DNA from: DASPWW01 sp963756745
GTDB lineage: Bacteria > Actinomycetota > Thermoleophilia > Solirubrobacterales > 70-9
DNA length: 64,000 nucleotides
NCBI GenBank assembly: GCA_963756745.1
Contig: CAVWOU010000006.1
Location: forward strand, 124,001 to 188,000
Direction of reading: 5' to 3'
Below the pieces are notes generated by a model. The model saw nothing but the letters and a program-made list of their open reading frames with translations, had not been told where the DNA came from and made no database searches. Positions 1 to 7,742 of the stretch are shown here, one piece after another. Every line of letters begins with the position of its first letter. The stretch's first letter is position 1. The position numbers and the translations under genes are program-made.

Positions 1-290
1 CCGAGAATCTCCATCACGCGCTTCGACGCGCGCCGGTAGAGCTCGATGTCGCGTGGGATCAGGACCGCCTGCGGGCAGCGACGATGAGCTACGGACAGCG
101 GCAGCGCCGAATGAACGCCGTACTTTCGCGCCTCGTAGGAGGCCGTCATGACGACCCCGCGCGCGTGGGGATCCGTCCCGGTGGCGACGATCACGGGCCT
201 GCCCCGCAGCTCGGGGCGCCGCAGCAGCTCCACAGCCACGAAGAATGCATCCATGTCGACGTGTGCGTACACGTGGGGCCAGTCGCGCAT
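1..290 (-). CDS. dinB: DNA polymerase IV (Y-family), N-terminal part, cut by window edge
   Basis: Translesion DNA polymerase of the Y family. Reading leftwards from an ATG at 290 gives an uninterrupted frame to the window edge. The segment YAHVDMDAFFVAVELLRRPE contains the first metal-binding Asp and the steric-gate region. It continues with GRPVIVAT, then SYEARKYGVHSALPL, then a CP..VLIPRD stretch, all in the order found at the start of DinB. About 96 residues are visible out of the 350-400 usual for the family; the rest, including the second acidic motif, lies outside the window. It is divergent from the small gene at 372, so the start is probably close to 290. Confidence 0.9.
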   Translation of the reverse strand, partial: MRDWPHVYAHVDMDAFFVAVELLRRPELRGRPVIVATGTDPHARGVVMTASYEARKYGVHSALPLSVAHRRCPQAVLIPRDIELYRRASKRVMEIL

Positions 291-358
291 GGATCGAGAG
301 TACGGTCCGCGTCGGGCGTATCCCCACAACTGGACGGGGCCCAGCTAGCGGGGCGCGC

Positions 359-364
359 TAGATT
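359..364 (+). promoter_or_regulatory. -10-like hexamer TAGATT of a leaderless promoter
   Basis: TAGATT lies seven bases before the GTG at 372 and no Shine-Dalgarno sequence separates them. This spacing is what a leaderless transcript starting at the GTG would show. The same arrangement recurs at other genes in the window. No clear -35 element is visible. Confidence 0.4.
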
Positions 365-371
365 CCCTCCT

Positions 372-659
372 GTGAGCGCCGCCGCCGCGAAGAACCTCGA
401 GGCGATCTCGAAGGCGATCGACCAGCACAACTCGAGCTGCCCGTTTCCGGCCTCGGAGGTGCGGATGAACCCGTTCGAGGTCGAGCGGCTCGGCTGGGAG
501 GAAATCCGGGGGCTGCCGATCGTTCCGGACTCGGCGATCGGGACCGGCAGGTTCCGGATCGTGTGCTCGCGCGAGGGAGACGGCGGCGAGCTCGAGGAGA
601 CCGAGGCGATCGGCGAGCCGATCGAGGTGCCCGCCACGCCGGCGCCGAGCCAGAACTAG
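372..659 (+). CDS. small conserved-looking hypothetical protein, 95 aa
   Basis: I do not recognise the family. The frame from GTG 372 encodes an acidic protein with a leading alanine-rich helix, a central segment with SCPFPASEVRMNPFEVERLG, and an acidic, proline-ending tail (VPATPAPSQN). Upstream in-frame codons overlap the dinB start region and read as non-coding, so the GTG seven bases after the TAGATT hexamer is the preferred start. It converges on the CcdA-like gene, with the two stop codons sharing the palindrome CTAG at 656-659. The segment with C, P and MNPFEVERLGW could be a ligand-binding patch, but that is a guess. Confidence 0.6.
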   Translation: MSAAAAKNLEAISKAIDQHNSSCPFPASEVRMNPFEVERLGWEEIRGLPIVPDSAIGTGRFRIVCSREGDGGELEETEAIGEPIEVPATPAPSQN

Positions 660-1402
660 ACGTCGTCGAAGAAGTTCAGACCCACGCTGTCGAGCAGCTT
701 CTGGGCCTCGATGTTGAGCTGGAACAGCTCGCCCGTGTACACGAGCACGCCCATCACGATCAGGATCGCGCCGCCCGCGCCGATGATCACCGCGTAATGC
801 CGCTTGACGGCGTCGAACGCGGTGGCCATGCGGCTGAATGCGAGCGAGGTCGCAAGGAACGGGATCGCGAGCCCCGCCGAGTACACGCCAAGCAGGAATG
901 CCCCGCGCCCGGCTGTCTCCGACAGCGCGGCGGCGCTGAGGATCGCCGCGAGGGTGGGGCCGATGCACGGCGTCCAGGCGATTGCGAAAGCGGCGCCCGC
1001 GACCACCGGTCCGCCGCTGCCCGCGCGCGCCACCAGCGCCTCGACATGCCACTCGCGGTTCAGCCGGGTGACGAACATCGCGGCGACGAACAGGACGCCC
1101 ATCGCGACGATCACGGCGCCGGCGATCTTGTTGAGCAGCTCGCGGTTCTCTCGCAGCAGGTCGCCGACCCCGGTCGCAGTGACTCCGAGCGCGATGAAGA
1201 TCGCCGAGAAGCTTGCGATGAACAGCAGGCTCGGCACGAGCACCTGGCGCCAGCTCGCGTGCTCGAGGTCCGCGGCGGCGACACCCGTGACCGCGGACAG
1301 GTATCCGGGCACGAGCGGAAGCACGCACGGCGAGAGGAACGAGACCAGGCCGGCTCCGAGAGCGGCGAAGATTCCGACGCCGGCTGCCGGATCGCCCTCC
1401 AC
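656..1402 (-). CDS. ccdA: CcdA/DsbD-type membrane thiol-disulfide transporter
   Basis: Six-helix membrane protein of the CcdA family, which moves reducing equivalents from cytoplasmic thioredoxin across the membrane for cytochrome c maturation or extracytoplasmic thiol reduction. 248 residues is the usual length. The first helix carries SFLSPCVLPLVPGYLSA (Cys near residue 26) and the fourth carries AIAWTPCIGPTLAAIL; these are the two redox cysteines of the family. It lies just downstream of a thioredoxin-like gene on the same strand, which would be a natural partner. No ccsA/resB genes are in the window, so whether the product serves cytochrome c or another acceptor is open. Confidence 0.9.
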   Translation of the reverse strand: MEGDPAAGVGIFAALGAGLVSFLSPCVLPLVPGYLSAVTGVAAADLEHASWRQVLVPSLLFIASFSAIFIALGVTATGVGDLLRENRELLNKIAGAVIVAMGVLFVAAMFVTRLNREWHVEALVARAGSGGPVVAGAAFAIAWTPCIGPTLAAILSAAALSETAGRGAFLLGVYSAGLAIPFLATSLAFSRMATAFDAVKRHYAVIIGAGGAILIVMGVLVYTGELFQLNIEAQKLLDSVGLNFFDDV

Positions 1403-1437
1403 GGCCTCAGCCTCTGGTCATGGGGCGCAGAGCCTGA

Positions 1438-2204
1438 CTAGGTGAGCGCCGCCGCGAGGCGTCGCCGATGCTCGCGGGCGAGCGGGTGGTCCGCTCCGAG
1501 CTCGGTGAAGATCGCGACCATCACCTTGCGGATCTGATCCCGGCGTTCGGGGTCGTCGGTGCCGGCGAGCGCCTCGTGAAGCTCCTGGAGGGCGGCCTCG
1601 TGGTCACCCGAGTCCCAGGCCTCGAACGCGCGCCCCAGCTCCTCGGAGCCGGGGATCGCGCCATCGCCGTCCGCGGACGCGAGCCGCGCACGGGCGGCCA
1701 GGCCTTCGGCGATGAAGTCGCCGTGGAAGCCGTCGAGGATCCCGAGCGCCGGCTCCGTCTCGCCGCGCTCGAGCAGCATTCGACCGAGCCGCGTCGCCGC
1801 CTCGACGTGGCGCGCGTCGATCTCGAGCGCCTTCCGAAGTGACTCCTCGTCGCCGGACTCGACGAGGCGGTCTGCTTGGGAAGGGACCAGGTCGTCGAAG
1901 AAGCGCTCGACCTGGGGGGAGGTATGGCGCCGGTGAAGCGATCGACGATCTGACCGTCGCGGAACGCCATCACGGCCGGGATCCCGCGGATGCCGAACGC
2001 CGCCGAGAGCTGCTGGTTGGCGTCAGTGTCGACCTTGGCGAGCTCGACCTCACCCTCGCGCTTGGCCGCGGCCGCCTCGAGCGCGGGACTCAGCGACCGG
2101 CATGGACCGCACCACTCCGCCCAGAAGTCGACCACTACGGGGAGCTCGCGGGAGCGCTCGATGACGCGTTGCTCGAACTGCGCCTCATCGACGTCGAAGA
2201 CCAT
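1438..2204 (-). pseudogene. CnoX/YbbN-like thioredoxin with TPR tail, frameshifted
   Basis: Thioredoxin-fold chaperedoxin related to CnoX (YbbN). The N-terminal frame from ATG 2204 shows VVVDFWAEWCGPCRSLSP with an intact CGPC site and the cis-Pro segment GIRGIPAVMAFRDG. The tetratricopeptide-like second half (LLERGETEPALGILDGF, then EALAGTDDPERRDQIRK) continues in another frame to a stop at 1438. The switch falls in a run of six G at 1914-1919; one extra base there would give a full protein of about 255 residues. No stops have accumulated on either side, so a homopolymer sequencing error is at least as likely as a real mutation. It lies upstream of ccdA on the same strand. Confidence 0.8.
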
Positions 2205-2387
2205 GCGTTCAGCTTAGCCAGCCGCGGATATTGTCCGGCGCGATGCGCACCTACACGGAGGGCGAGGACGTCGGGGTAAAGCGCTGAGGGCTGGGCCTCG
2301 GTCCACGCGCTCGTAGATCCTGCGCGCGGTAACCCCGATTATGTCCCCTACACGCCCAGATCCAATCGATCTCGGCGAATGCCGTGC

Positions 2388-2729
2388 TTACTGCCGCTTC
2401 CAGCCGCCGCCGAACAGGCGGCCCAGGCGGCCACGAGCGCGGCTCGGGCGGAATGTTCCCGGCCCACTCTCGGGCTTCGGGAGATCGGCGGCCTCTTCCG
2501 AGGTGATGTTGAGGATCACGGCGCGCTCGAACGTCCGCTGTACTTCGGGCCCGTCCACGAAGCGTAGATCGCGGCCAGGCGTCCGGATGACGATCCCATC
2601 GAGGATGTGCTCGCGGTAGTTGTCGACGACCTCGTCGACCGTCCCGACCTCTACCTCGTCCGATGCGTACACCGGCGTCCCCCGCGGGACGGCGGAGTAG
2701 TGAATCGCGTGTCCCTCGTCAATCGCCAC
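2388..2729 (-). CDS. PRC-barrel-like protein, 113 aa
   Basis: Small protein starting with GTG 2729. Residues about 18-80 (GTPVYASDEVEVGTVDEVVD, then HILDGIVIRT and LRFVDGPEV) resemble the PRC-barrel fold, a small beta barrel found in photosynthetic reaction centre H subunit and in RNA-processing proteins. The C-terminal 25 residues are rich in Arg and Gly (RARGRLGRLFGGGWKR) and could bind nucleic acid or membrane lipid. The function is unknown. It stands alone, divergent from a gene relic at 2752. Confidence 0.7.
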   Translation of the reverse strand: MAIDEGHAIHYSAVPRGTPVYASDEVEVGTVDEVVDNYREHILDGIVIRTPGRDLRFVDGPEVQRTFERAVILNITSEEAADLPKPESGPGTFRPSRARGRLGRLFGGGWKRQ

Positions 2730-2751
2730 CGTGGAAGCAAGGATAAGGAAC

Positions 2752-2895
2752 GTGGCCGGTTACTCGGGCGCACCGTTGCCGAGGACACTCGGGATCAAGG
2801 AGGGCGACCGCATGGCGATACTCCGCGCGCCCCGCCGGTTTCCATAACTACCTTGGCCCGTTACCGGGTGGCTCGAGAACCATTAGCCATCGTCC
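2752..2895 (+). pseudogene. relic of a DUF3052-like gene (N-terminal fragment)
   Basis: A GTG at 2752 preceded by AAGGATAAGGA opens a 31-codon frame starting VAGYSGAPLPRTLGIKEGDR and ending at TAA 2847. The GYSGxPLxxxLGIKxGxR pattern matches the start of DUF3052 family proteins as I remember them. After ILRAP the similarity moves to another frame (GFHNYLGPLPGG), where family members continue with a G-F-x-x-x-LGPLP segment. The remainder is missing and the fragment runs into the stop of the convergent hydrolase at 2883. The ribosome-binding site survives, so a short peptide could still be made. Confidence 0.5.
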
Positions 2896-3755
2896 CGGTT
2901 TAGGCGCTCGGCCACGTCCGGCTCACCACAGAACGCCGCGATCTCGCGCGACATCTTGCCGCCCTGCCACGCGAGCGGCGAGCTGCCCTCGTCCTCGCTG
3001 ATCAGCCGCGCGTTCGGCAGTCGCGCGGCGTACGCCTCCGCGACGGCGAACGGGTGGCCTGGGTCGGCCTCGTCGTAGCTTGCGACGACCAGCGCCGGCA
3101 GATCGAGGAACTCGAGCTCGTCGAGGCTTTCGAACGGCACGTCGCGCGGCACCTCGCGCAGCGCTCGCGCGACCGCCTCGGGATGGCGATGGGTCATCAG
3201 CCGCTCGCGGGTGATCCGAATCAGGGTGTCGCGCCACTCCGGATCGAGACCCTGGCGCTCGTACGCCCTCAGGAAGCCGTCCACACCACACGCCTCGAGC
3301 CCGTCCGCGAGCTCGTCCCATCTCGCGAGCGCCTCCTCGGTGGCGGGCACGCCCGGATACGCCGGTCCGATCAGCACGATCCCAGCGAGCCTGTCGGGGC
3401 GGCGCAGCGCGAGCGCGGCGATCGTGTGCGCGCCCATCGAGTGCCCCGCGAGGACCGCCGGCGCTCCCGCGACCTCGGCGTCGAGGACGGCGCCGAGGTC
3501 GTCGGCCATCTCGTCGTAGCTGTAGCCGCTTCCCCGGGACGCCGGACTCGACTCGCCGTGGCCGCGCGCGTCGACCGCGATCGCCCGGTACCCGGCCCGC
3601 GGGAGCGCCTTCGAGCCGTGCACGACGTAGCGCCGGCTCGCGGTGATTCCGTGCGCGAGCACAACCGCGGGGCCCTCGCCCAGTGCCTCGACAGCGAGGA
3701 TCTGGCTCTCGCGCGAGACGGTGAAGCGGCTGCCGGGTGGATCCCAAGCCGGCAT
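2883..3755 (-). CDS. alpha/beta hydrolase, 290 aa
   Basis: Alpha/beta-hydrolase fold enzyme of unknown substrate. It shows the oxyanion-hole motif LAHGITASRR, a DARGHGESS loop, the nucleophile elbow VLAGHSMGAHT with its Ser, and a likely acid in VVASYDEADPGHPF. The catalytic His usually found near the C-terminus in a GHSP-like motif is not evident: the equivalent stretch reads SEDEGSSPLAW. Its ATG at 3755 overlaps the stop of the upstream HAD gene (ATGA), so the two are translationally coupled in an operon that starts with the peroxiredoxin gene. No signal peptide is seen. Confidence 0.85.
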   Translation of the reverse strand: MPAWDPPGSRFTVSRESQILAVEALGEGPAVVLAHGITASRRYVVHGSKALPRAGYRAIAVDARGHGESSPASRGSGYSYDEMADDLGAVLDAEVAGAPAVLAGHSMGAHTIAALALRRPDRLAGIVLIGPAYPGVPATEEALARWDELADGLEACGVDGFLRAYERQGLDPEWRDTLIRITRERLMTHRHPEAVARALREVPRDVPFESLDELEFLDLPALVVASYDEADPGHPFAVAEAYAARLPNARLISEDEGSSPLAWQGGKMSREIAAFCGEPDVAERLNRDDG

Positions 3756-4543
3756 CAGCGCGCGACGAGGTCTGGCACCGCGGCGATCGAGTCGACGGTC
3801 ACCGTCGGAGCCACTCCGCTCGCGCGCACGAAGTCCTCGCGGTACTTCCCGGTCCGGACAAGGATCCCGGCTAGGCCGGCCCGCATCCCGCCCTCGACGT
3901 CGGTTTCGACGTCGTCGCCGACGATCGCAGCATTCTCGGCCCGCGCGCCGAGATCGTCCAGCACGAGCGCGAAGAACGACGGCGACGGCTTTCCAACCAC
4001 CACGGCCTCGCGGTCGGTCGCGTACTCGATCGCGGCCACGAACGGTCCGGCGTTGAGCGCCAGGCCGTCCGGCGCGAGCCAGAAGCGGTTCTTCTGCAGC
4101 GCGATCAGCTCGGCCCCGTCCATCACCATCCGGAACGCGCGGTTCAGGATCTCAAACCCGAATGCCTCACCCAGGTCGCCCATGATCACCGCATCGGGGC
4201 TCTCATCCGCTTCCTCGAGCCCTTCGAAGTCCTCCTTCACGTTCGCGTTCATCACCAGCGCGACGGTGCGATGGCCAGCGTCGAGGCAATGCTGCCGCGC
4301 GAGCGCGGCCGGAGTGACGACCTCGCTGGGCTCGACATCGAACCCCAGCCGGCCCAGCTTGTCCACGGTCTGCGCGCGCGAGCGCTCGGTCGTGTTGGTG
4401 ACGAACCGCAGTCCGAGGCCGTGGTCGCGCAGCGCGCCAACCGCCTGACTGGCGCCATCGATCGGCTCGTCGCCGACGTACAGCACCCCGTCGAGGTCGA
4501 GCAGCATCGCCCGGAGGGCCCCCAGGCGGGCGCCGGCGGTCAC
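3755..4543 (-). CDS. HAD-IIA family phosphatase (NagD/LHPP-like)
   Basis: Haloacid dehalogenase superfamily phosphatase, subclass IIA. The nucleophile motif AMLLDLDGVLYVGDEPI is near the N-terminus, motif II is FVTNTTERSR, and the C-terminal motifs VVVGKPSPSFFALVL and AIVGDDVETDVEGGMRAGL give the Lys and the metal-binding Asp residues. About 262 residues is normal for NagD-like enzymes, which act on small phosphates such as nucleotides or glycolytic side products. I chose GTG 4543 because it overlaps the TGA of the peroxiredoxin gene (GTGA); ATG 4507 is an alternative only a few residues before the DLDG motif. Confidence 0.88.
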   Translation of the reverse strand: MTAGARLGALRAMLLDLDGVLYVGDEPIDGASQAVGALRDHGLGLRFVTNTTERSRAQTVDKLGRLGFDVEPSEVVTPAALARQHCLDAGHRTVALVMNANVKEDFEGLEEADESPDAVIMGDLGEAFGFEILNRAFRMVMDGAELIALQKNRFWLAPDGLALNAGPFVAAIEYATDREAVVVGKPSPSFFALVLDDLGARAENAAIVGDDVETDVEGGMRAGLAGILVRTGKYREDFVRASGVAPTVTVDSIAAVPDLVAR

Positions 4544-5001
4544 CGGCGAACGGTTGCGAGCGCCTTGCTCAGGTCGTCCACGTCCTTGTAGTGGAGCCCG
4601 AGCAGAGCGACATGGCGGTACCGGATCACCCCGTCGGGATCGATGATGAAGATCGAACGCCGCACGAGCCCTCCCGGGGCGTCGACGCCGTAGGCCCGAA
4701 TCGCGCTGCGAGCTTCGTCCGCGAGCAGAGGAACCGTTAGCCCGTGCTTGGCGGCGAACCGCTCGTGCGAGTCGACGCTCTGCGGCGAGATCCCGAGCAC
4801 CTCCACGCCGAGCTCGTCGAGGCGGTCGTCGGCGTCGCGGTAGGAGCAGAACTGCCGCGTGCACACGGGCGTGAAGTCCCCGGGGTAGAAGGCAAGGATC
4901 ACCCACTTGCCGCGGTGGTCCGAGAGGCGGTAAACGCGCCCCTCGGCACCCGCCAGCTCGAACTCCGGTGCTGGGTCACCGACGCCGACCTTGGCCATCA
5001 T
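4540..5001 (-). CDS. bcp: peroxiredoxin, BCP/PrxQ type
   Basis: Thiol peroxidase that reduces hydrogen peroxide and organic peroxides. The motif FYPGDFTPVCTRQFC places the peroxidatic Cys at residue 47 and a second Cys five residues later (52), the arrangement used by BCP/PrxQ enzymes to form an intramolecular disulfide. 153 residues is the standard length and there is no signal peptide, so it is cytoplasmic. It is first in a three-gene operon with the HAD phosphatase and the hydrolase. A different peroxiredoxin lies at 52581. Confidence 0.92.
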   Translation of the reverse strand: MMAKVGVGDPAPEFELAGAEGRVYRLSDHRGKWVILAFYPGDFTPVCTRQFCSYRDADDRLDELGVEVLGISPQSVDSHERFAAKHGLTVPLLADEARSAIRAYGVDAPGGLVRRSIFIIDPDGVIRYRHVALLGLHYKDVDDLSKALATVRR

Positions 5002-5032
5002 CGCAGCGTAGCCATCAGGCCACGCGAGATGC

Positions 5033-5701
5033 CTAACCGCTCTGAACCGTGATCCGCTCTATCACCACCGGCGCCAGCGGGGTGCCCGCTTGACCGCTCG
5101 CCGGGTCCCCGAGCTCAGAGATCCGCTCGACGACGCCGAGCCCGCTGGTCACCTCGCCGAGCGGCGCATAGTCCGGCGGCAGGCCTGCGTCCGCGGCCAC
5201 GACGACGAAGAACTGGCTTCCCGACCGCCCCGGCGGCTCCGCCGCGGTCTTGGCCATCGCCACCATTCCGCGCGTGTACTCGGTGGCGGGCCTCGGCGGC
5301 TCGTCGACGAAGTACCCGGGACCGCCGGTTCCGTCGCCGCGTGGGTCTCCGCCCTGGACCACAAAATCGGGAACGATGCGGTGGAAGGCCGTGTTGTCGT
5401 AGACCCCCTGCTCGACCAGGTGCACGAACGACGCGGTCGTCTTCGGCGCGGCGCCGGTGTCGAGCGTGATCTCGAACGATCCACAGCTCGTCTCGACCAC
5501 CGCGACCGGCGCCCGCGGCGGAGCCTGGAGGCCACGCGGCTTCTTCAACTCGGTGCTCTTTGGCGGCGGCGCATCGACCTGCTCGCACCCCTCGGGCAGC
5601 TCCACGGCGTCCGGTTCCGCGTCGCCGTCCCCTCCCCCACAGGCAGCGATCGTGGCCGCGGCAAGCACCGCCGCCGCGAGGAAGGCCGTTCGCGCGAGCA
5701 T
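5033..5701 (-). CDS. cyclophilin-type peptidyl-prolyl isomerase, putative lipoprotein
   Basis: Peptidyl-prolyl cis-trans isomerase of the cyclophilin family, probably anchored outside the membrane. From ATG 5701 the protein begins with a short hydrophobic segment and a lipobox (TIAAC, Cys 21) followed by a Gly/Asp linker. The cyclophilin domain follows: VVETSCGSFEITLDT, FHRIVPDFVVQGGDPRGDG, and GSQFFVVVA, which hold the conserved FHRI.PDF and GSQFF motifs. 222 residues fits a secreted actinobacterial cyclophilin. An open frame extends upstream of 5701 but runs into the divergent methyltransferase gene. Confidence 0.9.
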   Translation of the reverse strand: MLARTAFLAAAVLAAATIAACGGGDGDAEPDAVELPEGCEQVDAPPPKSTELKKPRGLQAPPRAPVAVVETSCGSFEITLDTGAAPKTTASFVHLVEQGVYDNTAFHRIVPDFVVQGGDPRGDGTGGPGYFVDEPPRPATEYTRGMVAMAKTAAEPPGRSGSQFFVVVAADAGLPPDYAPLGEVTSGLGVVERISELGDPASGQAGTPLAPVVIERITVQSG

Positions 5702-5738
5702 CGGGCGCGAAAGGGTAACGCGTTGAGAAGATGAGCCG

Positions 5739-6393
5739 GTGGAGTCCTCGCAGCGCAGGCGGCCTCCGACAGGCGTTCGAATCCTCGGCCGCGCGTTCAA
5801 CGAAATAGTTGTACGGGCGCCGTGGCTGTGGCCGCTGCTTCGCCGGCCGATGCAGGGCTTCTTCGACCGCGCCGCGCGTGGCTGGGACGAGCGCACGGGA
5901 GCGGGGTCGGCGGATCACCTTGCCCCGCTCTCCGCTGGGGCGCTGCACGTGTCGGAGCCCGAGAGGATCCTCGAAGTCGGCACCGGAACCGGCGTGGGCG
6001 CGCTGCTGCTGGCGCGCGAGTTCCCGCGCGCGAGCGTGCGCGGCGTGGACATCTCCGACGAGATGATCCGCTCGGCGCAGCAGAAGATCGGGCTCGACCC
6101 CGAGGGCAGGGTCGCGTTCAGGGTCGCCGACGCCGCGTCGCTGCCTTTCGGGGACGATTCGTTCGACCTCGTCGCGCAGCTCAATATGCCGCCGTTCTTC
6201 GCCGAGATCGACGCGCGTGCTGCGCCCCGGCGGCCACGTGATCGTGGCGTCGAGCTGGGGAGCGGACACGCCCTTCTACACGGCGGACGCGGTGCTCGAG
6301 CACGGCTTTCGCCGTCGCGGGATCGAGCCCGCCGCGAACGGCGAGGTCCAGCACGGCACGTACTGGGTCGGGCGCAAGCCGCTTACGCGGTGA
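5739..6393 (+). pseudogene. SAM-dependent methyltransferase, one frameshift
   Basis: Class I methyltransferase starting at GTG 5739. The SAM-binding motif ILEVGTGTGVGALLL is followed by VRGVDISDEMIRSAQ and ADAASLPFGDDSFDLV, as in UbiE/MenG-like methyltransferases. After FFAEIDAR (about 6215) the frame is lost; the expected VLRPGGHVIVASSWG and the rest of the domain continue one base over to a TGA at 6391-6393. Both halves are otherwise clean, so a single indel separates them, either an assembly error or a recent mutation. The substrate cannot be deduced. The 3' end overlaps the convergent cyclase gene by about 11 bases. Confidence 0.75.
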
Positions 6394-7726
6394 CCGCGTA
6401 AAGGCGCCACTCGCCCGGCACTCCCTTGAGCTCGTGGGTGCCTCGGTCCTCGAACTCGATCCCGGAGCCGGCGACGAGGTCCTTGACCGTGCTCGAGACC
6501 AGCACCTCGCCGGGCCCGGCCTCGGCGGACACCCGTGCGCCCGTGTGGACGGCGATCCCGCCCACGTCGCCGTTCATCACCTCGCACTCACCGGTGTGCA
6601 GGCCGGCGCGAACCTCGATCCCCAGCGGGCGTACGCCGTCGGCGATCGCGCGGGCGCAGCCGATCGCCCGCGCGGGCCCGTCGAAGGTCGCCAGGAAGCC
6701 GTCCCCCATCATCTTCACCTCGCGACCGCGGTGGCGTTCCAGCTCGCGGCGCACGACCGCCTCGTGGGTTGCCAGCAGCTCGCGCCAGCGGCGGTCGCCG
6801 AGCTCGGCCGCGCGCTCGGTCGAGGCCACGATGTCGGTGAACATCACCGTCGCCAGGACGCGATCGGTCTCCGGCGCCGACCGTGCCCCGGTGAGGAACT
6901 CCTCCACCTCGTCGACGATCGCGTCCTGGTCGCCGAACCACCACAGATGGTCCACGCCGGGCAGCTCGACGAGCTTCGCGTCGGGGATCCGCTCGGCCAT
7001 GTAGCGGCTGTGCTCGACCCGCATCAAGGTGTCGTCGGTGCGATGGACAAGGAGCGTGGGAACGCGAATCGCCGGCAGTACCTCACGGATGTCCAGATCG
7101 CGCACCATCGTGAACAGGGCACTCGCGGCCCCGGGGCTCGCTGCAAGCCGCCCGAACCGGGCGAACCATCGTCGCGGCTCGGCCAGATCCGCAACGCTCG
7201 GGGCCCACAGCCTGATCAGCTCCTCGTCCTGCCCCCACGCGAACGGAACGTTCGCGATCCACTCTTCTATGAAGTCCGGTGGCAACCCCCACGGATAGTC
7301 GTCGGCCCTGACGAGGCGCGGCATTCCCCCATACATCACGAGCGCGGTTGAGCGTTGCGGATACGTCGCCGCAAACGTTGCGCAGAGCGCTGCTCCCTCG
7401 GACCAGCCGAGCAGCGCAGCGCGGTCCGAGCCGACTGCGTCCATGACGGCCCGGATGTCGTCCATTCTCTGCTCGAACGTCGCGGCCTGGTTCGGTGGGA
7501 GTCGGTCCGAGAGCCCGGTGCCGAGACGGTCCATGAGAATCAAGCGACTGAACGACGCCAGCCGGTGCAGGAAGCGCGAGTACGCCGGTTCCTCCCAGAA
7601 GACCTCGACATGGGAGGCGAGCCCCGGGACGTACACGAGATCGAGATCCCCCTCACCCACCACCTGATAGGCGATGCTGTAGTCCCCGCTCCTCGCGTAC
7701 CTGGTCTCGGGCCGTTCCGTCGCCAC
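6383..7726 (-). CDS. alpha/beta hydrolase fused to class III adenylate/guanylate cyclase
   Basis: Two-domain protein of 447 residues. Residues about 1-275 form an alpha/beta hydrolase (VYVPGLASHVE, LILMDRLGTGLSDRL, LLGWSEGAALC with the nucleophile Ser, and VDHLWWFGD with the His). Residues about 285-447 form a class III nucleotide cyclase: VMFTDIVASTERAAELGD carries the first metal Asp, EVKMMGDGFLATF the second, and the end reads VEARAG-type GLHTGECE. The N-terminal domain may sense a small ligand and control cAMP production, by analogy with similar fusions in actinobacteria. Start is GTG 7726, seven bases after a CAGAAT hexamer, and the promoter overlaps that of the divergent kinase gene. 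Confidence 0.88.
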   Translation of the reverse strand: MATERPETRYARSGDYSIAYQVVGEGDLDLVYVPGLASHVEVFWEEPAYSRFLHRLASFSRLILMDRLGTGLSDRLPPNQAATFEQRMDDIRAVMDAVGSDRAALLGWSEGAALCATFAATYPQRSTALVMYGGMPRLVRADDYPWGLPPDFIEEWIANVPFAWGQDEELIRLWAPSVADLAEPRRWFARFGRLAASPGAASALFTMVRDLDIREVLPAIRVPTLLVHRTDDTLMRVEHSRYMAERIPDAKLVELPGVDHLWWFGDQDAIVDEVEEFLTGARSAPETDRVLATVMFTDIVASTERAAELGDRRWRELLATHEAVVRRELERHRGREVKMMGDGFLATFDGPARAIGCARAIADGVRPLGIEVRAGLHTGECEVMNGDVGGIAVHTGARVSAEAGPGEVLVSSTVKDLVAGSGIEFEDRGTHELKGVPGEWRLYAVTA

Positions 7727-7730
7727 GGGT

Positions 7731-7739
7731 TAGATTCTG
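7731..7739. promoter_or_regulatory. overlapping divergent -10 elements (kinase / cyclase pair)
   Basis: The plus strand reads TAGATT at 7731-7736, six bases before an in-frame ATC of the kinase gene. The minus strand reads CAGAAT over 7739-7734, seven bases before the GTG of the cyclase gene at 7726. The two hexamers share three base pairs. Only about 16 bp separate the coding regions, so both transcripts would be leaderless and initiation in the two directions may be mutually exclusive. Confidence 0.4.
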
Positions 7740-7742
7740 CCT

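Noticed and set aside
345..1328. Long open frame antisense and out of frame to ccdA
   Set aside because: Arg/Ala/Gly-rich translation without any motif; it is a high-GC shadow of the CcdA-like gene.
2241..2286. Fourteen-codon frame MRTYTEGEDVGVKR between the thioredoxin and PRC-barrel genes
   Set aside because: Too short, without ribosome-binding site or known relative; could be chance.
2205..2387. tRNA or riboswitch in the gap after the CnoX-like gene
   Set aside because: No cloverleaf, no T-loop GGTTCGA-type sequence and no conserved aptamer pattern were found.
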